Origin: an uncultured Butyricimonas sp.
GTDB lineage: Bacteria > Bacteroidota > Bacteroidia > Bacteroidales > Marinifilaceae
Length of the DNA stretch: 51,254 nt
Reading direction: 5' to 3'
Assembly (NCBI GenBank): GCA_944320555.1
Contig: CALUHX010000018.1
Coordinates: 1-51,254, forward strand
Under the pieces are notes generated by a model. That model was not told where the DNA came from and searched no databases. It was given only the letters and a program-made list of their open reading frames with translations. Positions within the stretch are counted from its first letter, which is position 1; each line of letters begins with the position of its first letter. Of this stretch, positions 24,791 through 33,515 are shown in pieces. A program made the position numbers and the translations under genes.

Positions 24791-24806
24791 TGTTTCACGT
24801 GGAACA
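24791..24806. other. parS-like centromere site
   Basis: TGTTTCACGTGGAACA differs at one position from the parS consensus TGTTTCACGTGAAACA bound by chromosomal ParB. It is intergenic, between mnmG and the adenine deaminase gene. parS sites cluster around oriC in most bacteria. The only other CACGTG core seen in a similar A/T context (near 27785) is inside uvrC and matches poorly. Confidence 0.75.
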
Positions 24807-24891
24807 TCAAAAAGTGTGCGAAGAGCACCTGTAAAAACAATAAGGAGAAAAAATGTTATACCAATGTCTTTATCATTAAAAAGAGAGATAA

Positions 24892-26505
24892 ATGAAGATA
24901 GTAGAAGGAAACTTGATTGACATAGAAAACAGGGAAATTTATCCTTGTGCGATTACAATATCTGAGGGGAAGATAGTCTTGATGGAAAGGAATTCCAATT
25001 CGTATGACTGTTATATTTCTCCCGGATTGATAGACTCCCATGTTCATGTGGAAAGCTCCATGCTGACACCGACGGAGTTTTCTAAATTGGCTTTGCTTAA
25101 TGGCACCGTGGCTGTGGTGGCGGATCCTCATGAGATTGCGAATGTGATGGGGGAGGAGGGGATTCGTTTTATGATGGAAGACGCAAAAAACACGGCGCTG
25201 AAATTCTTTTGGGGCATACCTTCTTGTGTTCCGGCCACTCCTTTCGACAGGGGAGGAGCTGTTTTGAATGCGGATGTTGTGGAAAATTTGGCGAAGACCG
25301 GACGTTTTTCCCACCTTTCCGAGATGATGAATGTGCCGGGTGTTTTGAATGGCGACGAGGAGGTGCTTCGGAAATTGGAAACAGCCAAGGAGCACAAATT
25401 GCGGATTGACGGTCATTCTCCCGCCTTGAGGGGCGAGGATTTGAGCAGATACATTGCGCACGGGGTGGAGACCGACCATGAAAGCGTCACGTTGGAGGAG
25501 GCCCAGGAAAAAATATCGAAAGGGATGCATGTCCAGATTCGGGAAGGGAGCGCGGCTCGAAATTATGAGGCTTTGAAATCCCTGATTGCGACGGATACGG
25601 ACAGAATCATGTTTTGTACTGACGATTCTCATTCCGAAGACTTGTTGCAGAAAGGACATATCAACAAGATTGTGAAGAAAGCCATTGCCGATGGGTTTGG
25701 CATTTTTGACATATTGCAAGTGGCTTGCCTCAATCCGGTCCGTTTTTATCATCTGGACGTGGGGACGCTGCGTGAAGGCGATGCGGCCGATTTCATTTTG
25801 GTGGACGACATAGACACGTTTAACGTGTTGTCCGTTTACGTGAATGGGGACGAGGTTTTTCGTGAAGGGGAAGAGGTAAAGACTATGCCGCGGGAAGGAG
25901 TGTCGTTGAACAATTTTGTCCACGACCCGATTTCGTTGGACGAGTTGCGTCTCCCTGTCCAAGGAACTGTGCCCTGCATTCAAATCGTCCCGGATAGTTT
26001 GATAACGGACAAAAGGCAGCTTGAGTTTGCCGCCCGGATAGAAAATTTCCAGTCTTCTTTGGACGATGATATCTTGAAAATAGCCTATGTGAACCGTTAT
26101 TTTAATGGAAAACCGCAGTTGGGATTGATAAGTGGGGCCAATTTGAAACGAGGAGCTTTTGCCACTTCCGTGGCCCATGATTCCCATAATATAATAGCCA
26201 TGGGGACCAACGACGCGGATTTGGCGGATGCGATAAACATCGTGATAGAAAACAAGGGTGGGTTGGTGTTGTCTTGTCGTGGAGAATCCTACTCTTTGCC
26301 TTTGCCCATAGGAGGCATTATGAGCGACAAGACGGGGAAGGAGGTTGCGGAACGCTATCTCTTTTTGCTTGACAAGTTGAAAGAATGGGGCTGTTCTTTG
26401 CGGGCGCCTTTTATGACGCTTTCATTCATGTCCCTGATAGTGATTCCCGCATTGAAGATAGGGGAGGAGGGATTGTTCGACGTTGACGCTTTTAAATTTG
26501 TTTGA
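24892..26505 (+). CDS. ade: Adenine deaminase
   Basis: This 537-residue amidohydrolase converts adenine to hypoxanthine and ammonia in purine salvage. The metal-binding motif GLIDSHVHVESSM lies at residues 45-57, and VADPHEIANVMG and DGHSPALRG follow as in other bacterial adenine deaminases. The C-terminal domain contains SGANLKRGAFATSVAHDSHN. It starts 103 bp after mnmG, beyond the parS-like site, and its stop is 4 bp before uvrC. I saw no clear promoter, so read-through from upstream is possible. Confidence 0.95.
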   Translation: MKIVEGNLIDIENREIYPCAITISEGKIVLMERNSNSYDCYISPGLIDSHVHVESSMLTPTEFSKLALLNGTVAVVADPHEIANVMGEEGIRFMMEDAKNTALKFFWGIPSCVPATPFDRGGAVLNADVVENLAKTGRFSHLSEMMNVPGVLNGDEEVLRKLETAKEHKLRIDGHSPALRGEDLSRYIAHGVETDHESVTLEEAQEKISKGMHVQIREGSAARNYEALKSLIATDTDRIMFCTDDSHSEDLLQKGHINKIVKKAIADGFGIFDILQVACLNPVRFYHLDVGTLREGDAADFILVDDIDTFNVLSVYVNGDEVFREGEEVKTMPREGVSLNNFVHDPISLDELRLPVQGTVPCIQIVPDSLITDKRQLEFAARIENFQSSLDDDILKIAYVNRYFNGKPQLGLISGANLKRGAFATSVAHDSHNIIAMGTNDADLADAINIVIENKGGLVLSCRGESYSLPLPIGGIMSDKTGKEVAERYLFLLDKLKEWGCSLRAPFMTLSFMSLIVIPALKIGEEGLFDVDAFKFV

Positions 26506-26509
26506 GTTT

Positions 26510-28318
26510 ATGGAGGACAATTACGGATTGAAAGAGAAAGTCAGTAAGTTGCCGACATCGCCGGGAGTTTACCAATATTTTGACGCCAACGGGACGATTA
26601 TTTATATCGGCAAGGCAAAAAATTTGAAGAACAGAGTTTCTTCTTATTTTATGAAAGGAAACCAGTCGGCGAAGACGGTGATGTTGGTGCGCAAGATTAG
26701 AGACATCCGTTACATTGTCGTCAATTCGGAGCAGGACGCCTTGTTGCTTGAGAACAACTTGATAAAAAAATACAAGCCTCGCTATAATATCTTGTTGAAA
26801 GACGACAAGACCTATCCTTGGATTTGCATCACAAAAGAAACCTTTCCCCGGGTTTTTCTCACGCGTCGCTTTGTCCGCAACGGTTCTGAATATTTTGGAC
26901 CATACACCTCCGCAAAGTATGCCAACACGTTGATTTCCTTGATTAAATCGTTGTATAAATTGCGAACATGTAATATATCATTCAGAAAATCAGATATTTA
27001 TAATGGTAAATATAAAGTATGTCTTGAATATCATATAGGAAACTGCCTTGCTCCTTGCGTCGGTGATGTCACGGAGGAGGCTTATATGGAGTACATCAAT
27101 CAGATACGAAGCATATTGAAAGGCAACATATCCTCTGTCATTGACTTGATGGGCAGGCAGATGAAGGAATATGCCGTGTCTCTTCAGTTTGAGAAGGCCC
27201 AGACGATGAAGGAGGGAATCGAGATATTGAAGAGCCATCAGAGCCGCTCTACTATTGTCAGCGCGTCGTTGAACGACATAGACGTGTTTTCTTATATCGA
27301 CGATGAAAATTTTGCCTATGTGAATTATTTGAGGATTGTTCACGGGGCTGTGAACCAAGTCCATACGATTGAGTTGGAAAAGAAGCTGGACGAGTCCAAG
27401 GAAGCCCTGCTTTCTTTTGCCATTTTTGAGATACGCCAGTTGGTCAATAGCGGTTCCAAGGAAATCCTGGTTCCCTTTTATCCGGACGTGCTGATGGCCG
27501 GATTGAACTACGCCGTTCCCAAGCGGGGGGAGAAAAAGCAATTGCTGGAGCTTTCAGAGCGCAATGCGAAATTCTTCAAGATGGACAGGGAACGCCAACG
27601 GGGATTGCTGCGGCAAAACAACAAGTTCGATTTGTTGAACACGATGAAGAGCGACCTGAAACTGCCCCGCTTGCCCCACCGCATGGAATGTTTCGACAAC
27701 TCCAACATTCAAGGCACGAGTCCCGTCGCCTCTTGTGTCGTTTTTATCGACGGCAAGCCTGCCAAACGGGAATACCGCCATTTCCACGTGAAAACGGTTG
27801 TCGGAGCGAATGATTTCGCCTCCATGGAGGAAATCCTTTTCCGCCGTTACAGCCGGGTGTTGAAAGAGGGCGGGGAGCTGCCCGATTTGATAGTCGTGGA
27901 CGGGGGGAAAGGGCAATTGAGCTCTGCCGTCGAGACTTTGCGGAAGTTGGATTTGTTGGGCAAAGTCCCCATCATCGGTTTGGCCAAGCAGATGGAAGAG
28001 ATATATTATCCCGGCGACTCCGAACCTTACATCCTCTCTAAATCATCTCCCACTTTGCGCACCTTGATGCACATCCGCGACGAGGCGCATCGTTTCGGCA
28101 TCACTTTTCACCGCCAGATTCGTTCCAAAGGACAAATCAACAGCGTCCTTGATGAAATCAAAGGTGTAGGTGACAAATCATCAACGGCTCTGTTGCAGCA
28201 TTTTAAAACGGTGAATAAAATACGTTCTGCCTCCCGTGAAGAACTGGCCGCCGTCGTCGGTCCCTCCAAAGCCGGAAAAGTCTATGATTATTTCCACTCG
28301 AGAAGTGAAGAAGTCTGA
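26510..28318 (+). CDS. uvrC: Excinuclease ABC subunit C
   Basis: The 602-residue subunit makes the dual incisions of nucleotide excision repair. Domains in order are the GIY-YIG nuclease (SPGVYQYF at 17-24, then IIYIGKAKNLKNRV at about 30-43) and a UVR motif (RQMKEYAVSLQFEKAQTMKE, near 214-233). A UvrC endonuclease domain follows (MECFDNSNIQGTSPVAS near 397-413, and VVDGGKGQLSSA), then C-terminal helix-hairpin-helix motifs (IKGVGDKSSTALL, EELAAVVGPSKA). The start is ATG 26510. An upstream TTG in frame would overlap the deaminase gene. It is the last gene of the run. Confidence 0.97.
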   Translation: MEDNYGLKEKVSKLPTSPGVYQYFDANGTIIYIGKAKNLKNRVSSYFMKGNQSAKTVMLVRKIRDIRYIVVNSEQDALLLENNLIKKYKPRYNILLKDDKTYPWICITKETFPRVFLTRRFVRNGSEYFGPYTSAKYANTLISLIKSLYKLRTCNISFRKSDIYNGKYKVCLEYHIGNCLAPCVGDVTEEAYMEYINQIRSILKGNISSVIDLMGRQMKEYAVSLQFEKAQTMKEGIEILKSHQSRSTIVSASLNDIDVFSYIDDENFAYVNYLRIVHGAVNQVHTIELEKKLDESKEALLSFAIFEIRQLVNSGSKEILVPFYPDVLMAGLNYAVPKRGEKKQLLELSERNAKFFKMDRERQRGLLRQNNKFDLLNTMKSDLKLPRLPHRMECFDNSNIQGTSPVASCVVFIDGKPAKREYRHFHVKTVVGANDFASMEEILFRRYSRVLKEGGELPDLIVVDGGKGQLSSAVETLRKLDLLGKVPIIGLAKQMEEIYYPGDSEPYILSKSSPTLRTLMHIRDEAHRFGITFHRQIRSKGQINSVLDEIKGVGDKSSTALLQHFKTVNKIRSASREELAAVVGPSKAGKVYDYFHSRSEEV

Positions 28319-28421
28319 GGCGCATCAATACGTGCCGGTATGCCCACGATGCCGCATAGGAGTTCTTGGGCACGGATTGTTTTCGCTATTTTTCCCCTTG
28401 ATTACTCTCGCATCACTCCCG

Positions 28422-28475
28422 CATCAGTGACGCCTCTGCGCCACAAAGCTTTGCGTCACAGAGGCGTCACTGATG
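28422..28475. terminator. Perfect 17-bp inverted repeat after uvrC
   Basis: Arms CATCAGTGACGCCTCTG (28422-28438) and its exact complement (28459-28475) enclose a 20-base loop that itself contains the palindrome AAAGCTTT. No U-run follows, so it is either an imperfect terminator for uvrC or an element of another kind. It fills most of the 200-bp gap before the next promoter. Confidence 0.5.
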
Positions 28476-28535
28476 AGGGAATGGTCCGAATGGAAGCGGG
28501 CGAATCCATAGCGTTGCCTTGTCGAAAAGTTTTTA

Positions 28536-28543
28536 TATCTTTG
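28536..28543 (+). promoter_or_regulatory. Promoter of the ATPase-nuclease gene
   Basis: TATCTTTG is preceded by TTG at 28514-28516 with a 19-bp spacer. It is the best full Bacteroidetes promoter in the window, 29 bp before the start codon. Confidence 0.7.
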
Positions 28544-28572
28544 TCCGTAAGGACATAAAAAATTGCTTGGTC

Positions 28573-30162
28573 ATGAAATATCCGATAGGCATTCAAAGTT
28601 TCGAACAAATCATCGAGGACGGTTACGTCTATGTCGACAAGACGGATTTGGTCTATTCTCTCGTGAAGGAGGGTAAGATTTATTTTTTGAGCCGTCCCCG
28701 GCGTTTTGGGAAAAGCTTGTTGGTTTCCACTCTGGAGAACTATTTCCTCGGGCGGAAGGAATTGTTCAAAGGATTGGCCATTGAGAGCTTGGAGAAGGAT
28801 TGGTTCGTTTATCCGGTATTTCATATTGATTTCAATGGCAGAATGGAGGAATCGGGTGTCCTGGAGGATGTGTTGAACGGGAAAGTGAGCGAGTGGGAGA
28901 AAATCTACGGAAGGACGGGGAATTACACGAACGTCGGCAGCCGTTTCGCGGAAGTGTTGAGACGGGCGCACGAACAGACGGGCCGCCGTTGCGTGGTCCT
29001 GGTCGACGAGTATGACAAACCGATATTGGATGTGTTGGACACGGGGAAGGAAATAGCCGTCGGTGGCGACCGGATATTGTTGGAGGACAGGCATCGGGAA
29101 ATCCTGAAAGGATTTTATTCGATGTTCAAGGTGGCGGATGCCCATTTGCAATTCGTGTTGTTGACGGGAGTGACGAAATTCTCGCAAGTAAGTGTCTTTA
29201 GCGGTTTCAATCAGCCTGCGGATATCAGCATGGACAAAAAGTATGAGTCTCTCTGCGGCATCACGCAGAACGAATTGGAACATTATTTCGCCGGACCGAT
29301 AGCCGAAATGGCTGAAACGTATCGTTGCGACGCATTGACGATGATTCAACTGCTGAAGCGTCAGTACGACGGTTACCATTTCAGTCCGAGGATTGTTGAT
29401 ATCTATAACCCGTTCAGCCTGTTGAACGCTTTTCGGGAGGGCATGATGCGGGATTATTGGTTTAGCAGCGGAACGCCTGCTTATTTGGTGCGGTTGTTGT
29501 CCCACATGCGGGAAAATATGAATGAGTTGACAGGCCGTTACTACGCTCCGAGGGAATTTGTGGACTATAAGGCGGATGTCGAGCGTCCTTTGCCGATGAT
29601 ATACCAAAGCGGCTATCTGACGATAAAGGATTATAATTGGGAGGACGGCACGTTTTTGCTGGATTTTCCGAACAACGAGGTAGAGGAAGGCTTTTTGACA
29701 ATGGTGGCGGCGGATTATTTGAAGTCGCCGGAAGACGTGTCATATCTTGCCCGGGAGCTGAACAAGGCCTTGAGGGCGGGCGACACAGAAGAATTTCGTG
29801 AATTGCTGACATCTTTTTTGGCAAGTATTCCTTACGATATGCGGAGAAAAGAAAACGAGCGTGAGCGAGAACGCGACTTTCAGTACACGTTCTATCTGAT
29901 TCTTCGGTTATTGGGAGTGTACACGGTACGTGCTGAGGAGCGTCAAAGTCAGGGGCGGGTGGATTGTGTGGTGGAAACTCCGGATTATGTTTACATTTTC
30001 GAGTTCAAGTTGGATGGTTCTGCGGATGAGGCGTTGCGGCAAATTGAAGAGAAGGGATACGCCCGTCCGTACGGCACGGACAAGCGCAAACTACGCCGCA
30101 TCGGCGTGAGCTTTTCTTCAAAGACCGGCACTGTGGACGATTGGAAAGTTCTGGAATGTTGA
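28573..30162 (+). CDS. AAA-ATPase-like/PD-(D/E)XK nuclease fusion protein
   Basis: The 529-residue protein begins MKYPIGIQSFEQIIEDGYVY, the start of the AAA-ATPase-like (PF09820-type) proteins common in Bacteroidales. A P-loop variant SRPRRFGKSLL spans residues 40-50 and a Walker B VVLVDEYDKPILD lies near 141-153. The C-terminal DUF1703-type nuclease domain has the PD-(D/E)XK pattern GRVDCVVE...YIFEFKLDGSADEAL (Asp, Glu, Lys). The function is unknown; such genes occur in many copies per genome and may be defence or mobile-element related. It has its own promoter and stands alone. Confidence 0.85.
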   Translation: MKYPIGIQSFEQIIEDGYVYVDKTDLVYSLVKEGKIYFLSRPRRFGKSLLVSTLENYFLGRKELFKGLAIESLEKDWFVYPVFHIDFNGRMEESGVLEDVLNGKVSEWEKIYGRTGNYTNVGSRFAEVLRRAHEQTGRRCVVLVDEYDKPILDVLDTGKEIAVGGDRILLEDRHREILKGFYSMFKVADAHLQFVLLTGVTKFSQVSVFSGFNQPADISMDKKYESLCGITQNELEHYFAGPIAEMAETYRCDALTMIQLLKRQYDGYHFSPRIVDIYNPFSLLNAFREGMMRDYWFSSGTPAYLVRLLSHMRENMNELTGRYYAPREFVDYKADVERPLPMIYQSGYLTIKDYNWEDGTFLLDFPNNEVEEGFLTMVAADYLKSPEDVSYLARELNKALRAGDTEEFRELLTSFLASIPYDMRRKENERERERDFQYTFYLILRLLGVYTVRAEERQSQGRVDCVVETPDYVYIFEFKLDGSADEALRQIEEKGYARPYGTDKRKLRRIGVSFSSKTGTVDDWKVLEC

Positions 30163-30672
30163 GTGGAGGCTATGCCTATCAACTCATTTCTTGTTGTTAC
30201 TGGAATGCGAGTGCGTTAAAATCACAATTATATTCATCCGATGAGAGAAATAGGCATAATAGTATAACACGAGGAAAGGCCAATCGGACATCGATTTTCT
30301 TTTAAGAACGGCCTTCAAATCTGCTCCGTAGGATTATTTGTAGTGTCGGAACGGATGCGGAACGTTTTGAATAACCGACAGACGAGGGTTCGCTTCATTC
30401 AAAGTGCGAACAAGGTCTGTTCCGTGTTTTCTCATGGTGTGAACCGTGTACACAAACCAATTACGAACGTGTCTCCGATGTGTTAAAAGCGTTGGATTGA
30501 TTGTTTTTGTTGCGTCGGAGACACATCCATGACACGCCTTTATACATGGACCATACCATAAGAACATCCTGTCCATACGTTGAGAGCCATAGAATTATTG
30601 ACCGTGCGTATATTTCTCTACATAAATTAGTCCGGTGGCAAGCGTTGGCGGATATAAGCTAACATAGATAAG

Positions 30673-30714
30673 GCGGCAGGCGGGAAATTCTCATGAATCA
30701 TTCTCGCCTGCCGC
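30673..30714. terminator. Strong hairpin downstream of the SusC/D operon
   Basis: GCGGCAGGCGGGAA (30673-30686) pairs with TTCTCGCCTGCCGC (30701-30714) with one mismatch. It lies 27 bp beyond the last minus-strand gene of the operon and is the likely transcript end. There is no long U-run. The rest of the 30163-30740 gap holds a 10-bp inverted repeat (30469-30478 with 30515-30524) and no gene I can support. Confidence 0.55.
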
Positions 30715-30740
30715 TCCTCAACTAAAAAAGCACATTAACG

Positions 30741-31286
30741 TTATTCCACGATGATGGTGAAGCAGTCATCCAAATCTTTGGAATATCCCTCATTCGTGAA
30801 TGTTAGTGATATTCGGTAAACACCTATTGATACTCCATGTTTGGCTGGAATCTCGATAGTGCCATCGCCACGTACCGTCATGCAGGCTTTTAAGGTTTCC
30901 GCCCCGTCACCTTCCACGCCCACCACCGACTTCACATGCCCGAAAATCGGAGGAGTACCCTGTAATCCTTCCAAAGGCAGAGACACCCATGGAATATCGT
31001 ACAAATTCCTCAAATAGTCTTCGCCCCGTCCCTCCACAATAGTTGGATATATGGCAAAATATTCAATAATCTCCGCTGGAGAATATCCCAAATCTATCCA
31101 CATCTGCCATTCAGGATTCGGAGTTTCCACTCCCGGATCCAAGTCTGTCAATTTTGCTTTAATCACGAGAGAATCCACATTGTACGAGGCATAATCCGTG
31201 ATAAGATAGCCCACCGGTACCTCGTGGCATCCCTGTCCAACCCATCCCAAAAACACCAGTAAGCAACAATATATTATTCGTTTCAT
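30741..31286 (-). CDS. Unknown lipoprotein of the SusC/D locus
   Basis: The 181-residue protein has a lipoprotein signal (MKRIIYCCLLVFLGWVGQGC, lipobox GQGC). The mature part looks beta-rich, with an Ig-like end pattern (IGVYRISLTFTNEG). I do not recognise the family. It is the last gene of the operon, 17 bp after the FAS1 lipoprotein gene. Its position fits an outer-membrane surface protein that helps SusC/SusD bind their ligand, by analogy with the extra lipoproteins of such loci. Confidence 0.75.
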   Translation of the reverse strand: MKRIIYCCLLVFLGWVGQGCHEVPVGYLITDYASYNVDSLVIKAKLTDLDPGVETPNPEWQMWIDLGYSPAEIIEYFAIYPTIVEGRGEDYLRNLYDIPWVSLPLEGLQGTPPIFGHVKSVVGVEGDGAETLKACMTVRGDGTIEIPAKHGVSIGVYRISLTFTNEGYSKDLDDCFTIIVE

Positions 31287-31303
31287 ATTCCACTGATATT
31301 AAA

Positions 31304-31948
31304 TTATATATTCCCAAATAAAACATAATAATCCAACGCATGGATAACTCCATTGGAAGGTTGGATATCTGGCGTTACCACAGAAATCTCACCGTACGTA
31401 AACGACCACAAATTCAGCATTACCGGCCCGGCATCTGCCACCCCTTGCCAATCCGACCCAAGCAGATAAGCCCGCAATTGACAACCAGTCAGCGTTTCCA
31501 TGTCCGTTCCTCCGTCTTGCTCCTCGTCGTTGATATAGTAAGACATATTTCGGTAGGCGATATCTTCCTTCAAATACTTTCCTTTCACCACGTAACTCAA
31601 AATCAACTCCCTGCATAACTCCACTGGCACATCTTCCACCTCCATGTAGATATTCCCGGGCATGGCGGCCTTTTGCGAGTCTAATAACCACCGGGCAATG
31701 CTGTAACTCTTCGGAGCCCAAAACGTAATCTCTGGCAAGGTGTCCACTTGTCCCTCGAATAAGTCCGTCAACCCTGCCCGTTCAATCATCGCCACTGTCA
31801 ATCCCCAGTTGTAATCGTCCGCCCGCAAATAGTCCATTATCGTTCCGTCAAAATAGGGCGAACAAATGCCACTATTCCAAACGTCTTGTTTCGTGTTGCA
31901 AGCCCATGCACTCGCCACGATTATCCATAACATCATAATTTTTTTCAT
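31304..31948 (-). CDS. FAS1 (fasciclin) domain lipoprotein
   Basis: The 214-residue product has a lipoprotein-type signal (ASAWAC, Cys at about residue 17). It then has one fasciclin-like domain: the H1-like segment EITFWAPKSYSIARWL near 72-87 corresponds to the usual TVFAPTNEAF motif, and SNGVIHALDYYVL near the C-terminus to the H2 motif. FAS1 domains mediate adhesion and ligand binding. It is encoded 10 bp after SusD in the same operon, so it is probably surface-exposed beside the SusC/D complex. Confidence 0.8.
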   Translation of the reverse strand: MKKIMMLWIIVASAWACNTKQDVWNSGICSPYFDGTIMDYLRADDYNWGLTVAMIERAGLTDLFEGQVDTLPEITFWAPKSYSIARWLLDSQKAAMPGNIYMEVEDVPVELCRELILSYVVKGKYLKEDIAYRNMSYYINDEEQDGGTDMETLTGCQLRAYLLGSDWQGVADAGPVMLNLWSFTYGEISVVTPDIQPSNGVIHALDYYVLFGNI

Positions 31949-31958
31949 TGTTCCTTAT

Positions 31959-33512
31959 TTATTTAGCATGTTTTAACCAATAAGTGTTCTGTCGCAATTT
32001 CGGGTTCAAATTCACATCAATCTGTAAAGGTAGGAACAACAGGCCGTCCTTATAGTCTTGCTCGGAAGCCTCTTGATAACCTTTACCCATCAAAAGACGG
32101 ATGTAGTCATTACGAATCATATCATACCAACGCTGTCCTTCTGCCAATAATTCTTTCTCCCGTTCTTTAAAAATGGCAAAACGTAAATCTCCATTATACT
32201 CGGAAGCATCATACGGGGTCGCATTTGCCCTTGCCCGCACACGGTTCAAGTCAGCAATCGCTCCGGCATCGTCTCCCAATCGGGATCGACATTCAGCCCT
32301 AAGCAAAATCACATCTGCCAATCGCCACCACACCCGATTGCAATCCATAGCTTTCCACTGTCCTGCCATCCACTGATTTTCTTCTGGTGTATATACTGCC
32401 ACATATCGGTATTTATAAAAATAAGCCCAATTATTCGTAATACTTTGGTCCAATGCCGCCATTTCATTAAATTTATAAAAATAGGCATCTCTCCGCAAAT
32501 CTCCATCAGAATACATTTTCCGCACATCGTCATTAGTGATAACATGATCAGTTTTTGTTATAATACTAGCGAATGTCGCATTAGGGTATACTGGATAAAT
32601 ATTATACACATACATATTCGCAATGCCGCAAGTATAGATTTTTGATTCATAAGAAGTAATCTCATGATTCATCCCCATAATCACAGTCTCGTATACACTT
32701 TCACTACTATTTCCCCTAAGCACGTTCGTTACCACTTCCTCAGGATTGACGGCCAAACGATACGTATCCGTGGAATCAATCACTCGACTACAAGCTAGTT
32801 CAGCTTGTCGCCATAACTTCATTTCATCGTAATCCTCATTTGCAAACCATCTCCCTCCCGCCTTCCACGCACATAAGTATGCCAACAAAGCATTGGCAGC
32901 TCCTTTACAAGGAATAGACTTATAAGTTATTTTCTGTCCATCGGAATCTGTCAAATCTTCGAAATCAGGCAGTAATGCTGCAGCGTTTTCCGCCAGCTTG
33001 ATGGCATAATCCGCCACTTGTGTCCAAGGGGACTTGGCTACACCACCAGCACTAATAATAGGGTCATCATAAATCAACACACAATCACCATAATTGCGAA
33101 TCAGAAAGAAATAGGCAAATGCTTTGTAAAAATAGGCTTGCCCAAGATAGAAGTTTTGCCTATCTTTAGTCAACTCAACTTGATTGATGAATTTAGGAAC
33201 AATATTTGCTTGGTTTATTACTTTATAGAACGGATCCCATGAAATAGCATTTGGCACAAAACCTGGTTCTAAGTTAAATCCTTTTTTTTCTGTTATACCT
33301 CGATAAGATGTATATCCTCCCCTGCTGATGGGTTCTTGTTCGTTCCATTTTGCCATTTGTACCACATATCGCCCCGCTCCGTTTAATATGGATTCAATAT
33401 CTTTTTCTGTTTTAATATTGTTAAATGTCATACTATTTTCCGGCACAGGAGTCAGCATGTCTTCACATCCTATTGCTAATATCAGCAACGATATCAAAAA
33501 TAAGTATCTCAT
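31959..33512 (-). CDS. SusD/RagB-family outer-membrane nutrient-binding lipoprotein
   Basis: The 517-residue lipoprotein has a signal MRYLFLISLLILAIGC (Cys16). The SusD-like TPR helices begin with YLGQAYFYKAFAYFFLIRNYGD near 122-143. The C-terminal family motif contains LADVILLRAECRSRLGD and the conserved end region with FKEREKELLAEGQRWYD. SusD proteins cap the SusC barrel and open like a lid to hand over the ligand. It starts 3 bp after the SusC stop. The ligand is unknown. Confidence 0.93.
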   Translation of the reverse strand: MRYLFLISLLILAIGCEDMLTPVPENSMTFNNIKTEKDIESILNGAGRYVVQMAKWNEQEPISRGGYTSYRGITEKKGFNLEPGFVPNAISWDPFYKVINQANIVPKFINQVELTKDRQNFYLGQAYFYKAFAYFFLIRNYGDCVLIYDDPIISAGGVAKSPWTQVADYAIKLAENAAALLPDFEDLTDSDGQKITYKSIPCKGAANALLAYLCAWKAGGRWFANEDYDEMKLWRQAELACSRVIDSTDTYRLAVNPEEVVTNVLRGNSSESVYETVIMGMNHEITSYESKIYTCGIANMYVYNIYPVYPNATFASIITKTDHVITNDDVRKMYSDGDLRRDAYFYKFNEMAALDQSITNNWAYFYKYRYVAVYTPEENQWMAGQWKAMDCNRVWWRLADVILLRAECRSRLGDDAGAIADLNRVRARANATPYDASEYNGDLRFAIFKEREKELLAEGQRWYDMIRNDYIRLLMGKGYQEASEQDYKDGLLFLPLQIDVNLNPKLRQNTYWLKHAK

Positions 33513-33515
33513 GAC

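Noticed and set aside
24856-26187. Long minus-strand open frame opposite the adenine deaminase gene
   Set aside because: It lies fully opposite a gene with clear family motifs, and its His/Arg/Gln-rich translation matches nothing I know.
27782-27797. CACGTG core inside uvrC considered as a second parS
   Set aside because: The flanks do not form the TGTTT/AAACA arms and the site is explained by coding sequence.
28456-29607. Minus-strand open frame opposite the ATPase-nuclease gene
   Set aside because: Antisense of a motif-supported gene; composition typical of shadow frames.
30334-30576. 80-codon minus-strand frame in the gap before the SusC/D locus
   Set aside because: No ribosome binding site or promoter and no family I recognise. 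It spans an inverted repeat and could be part of a non-coding repeat.
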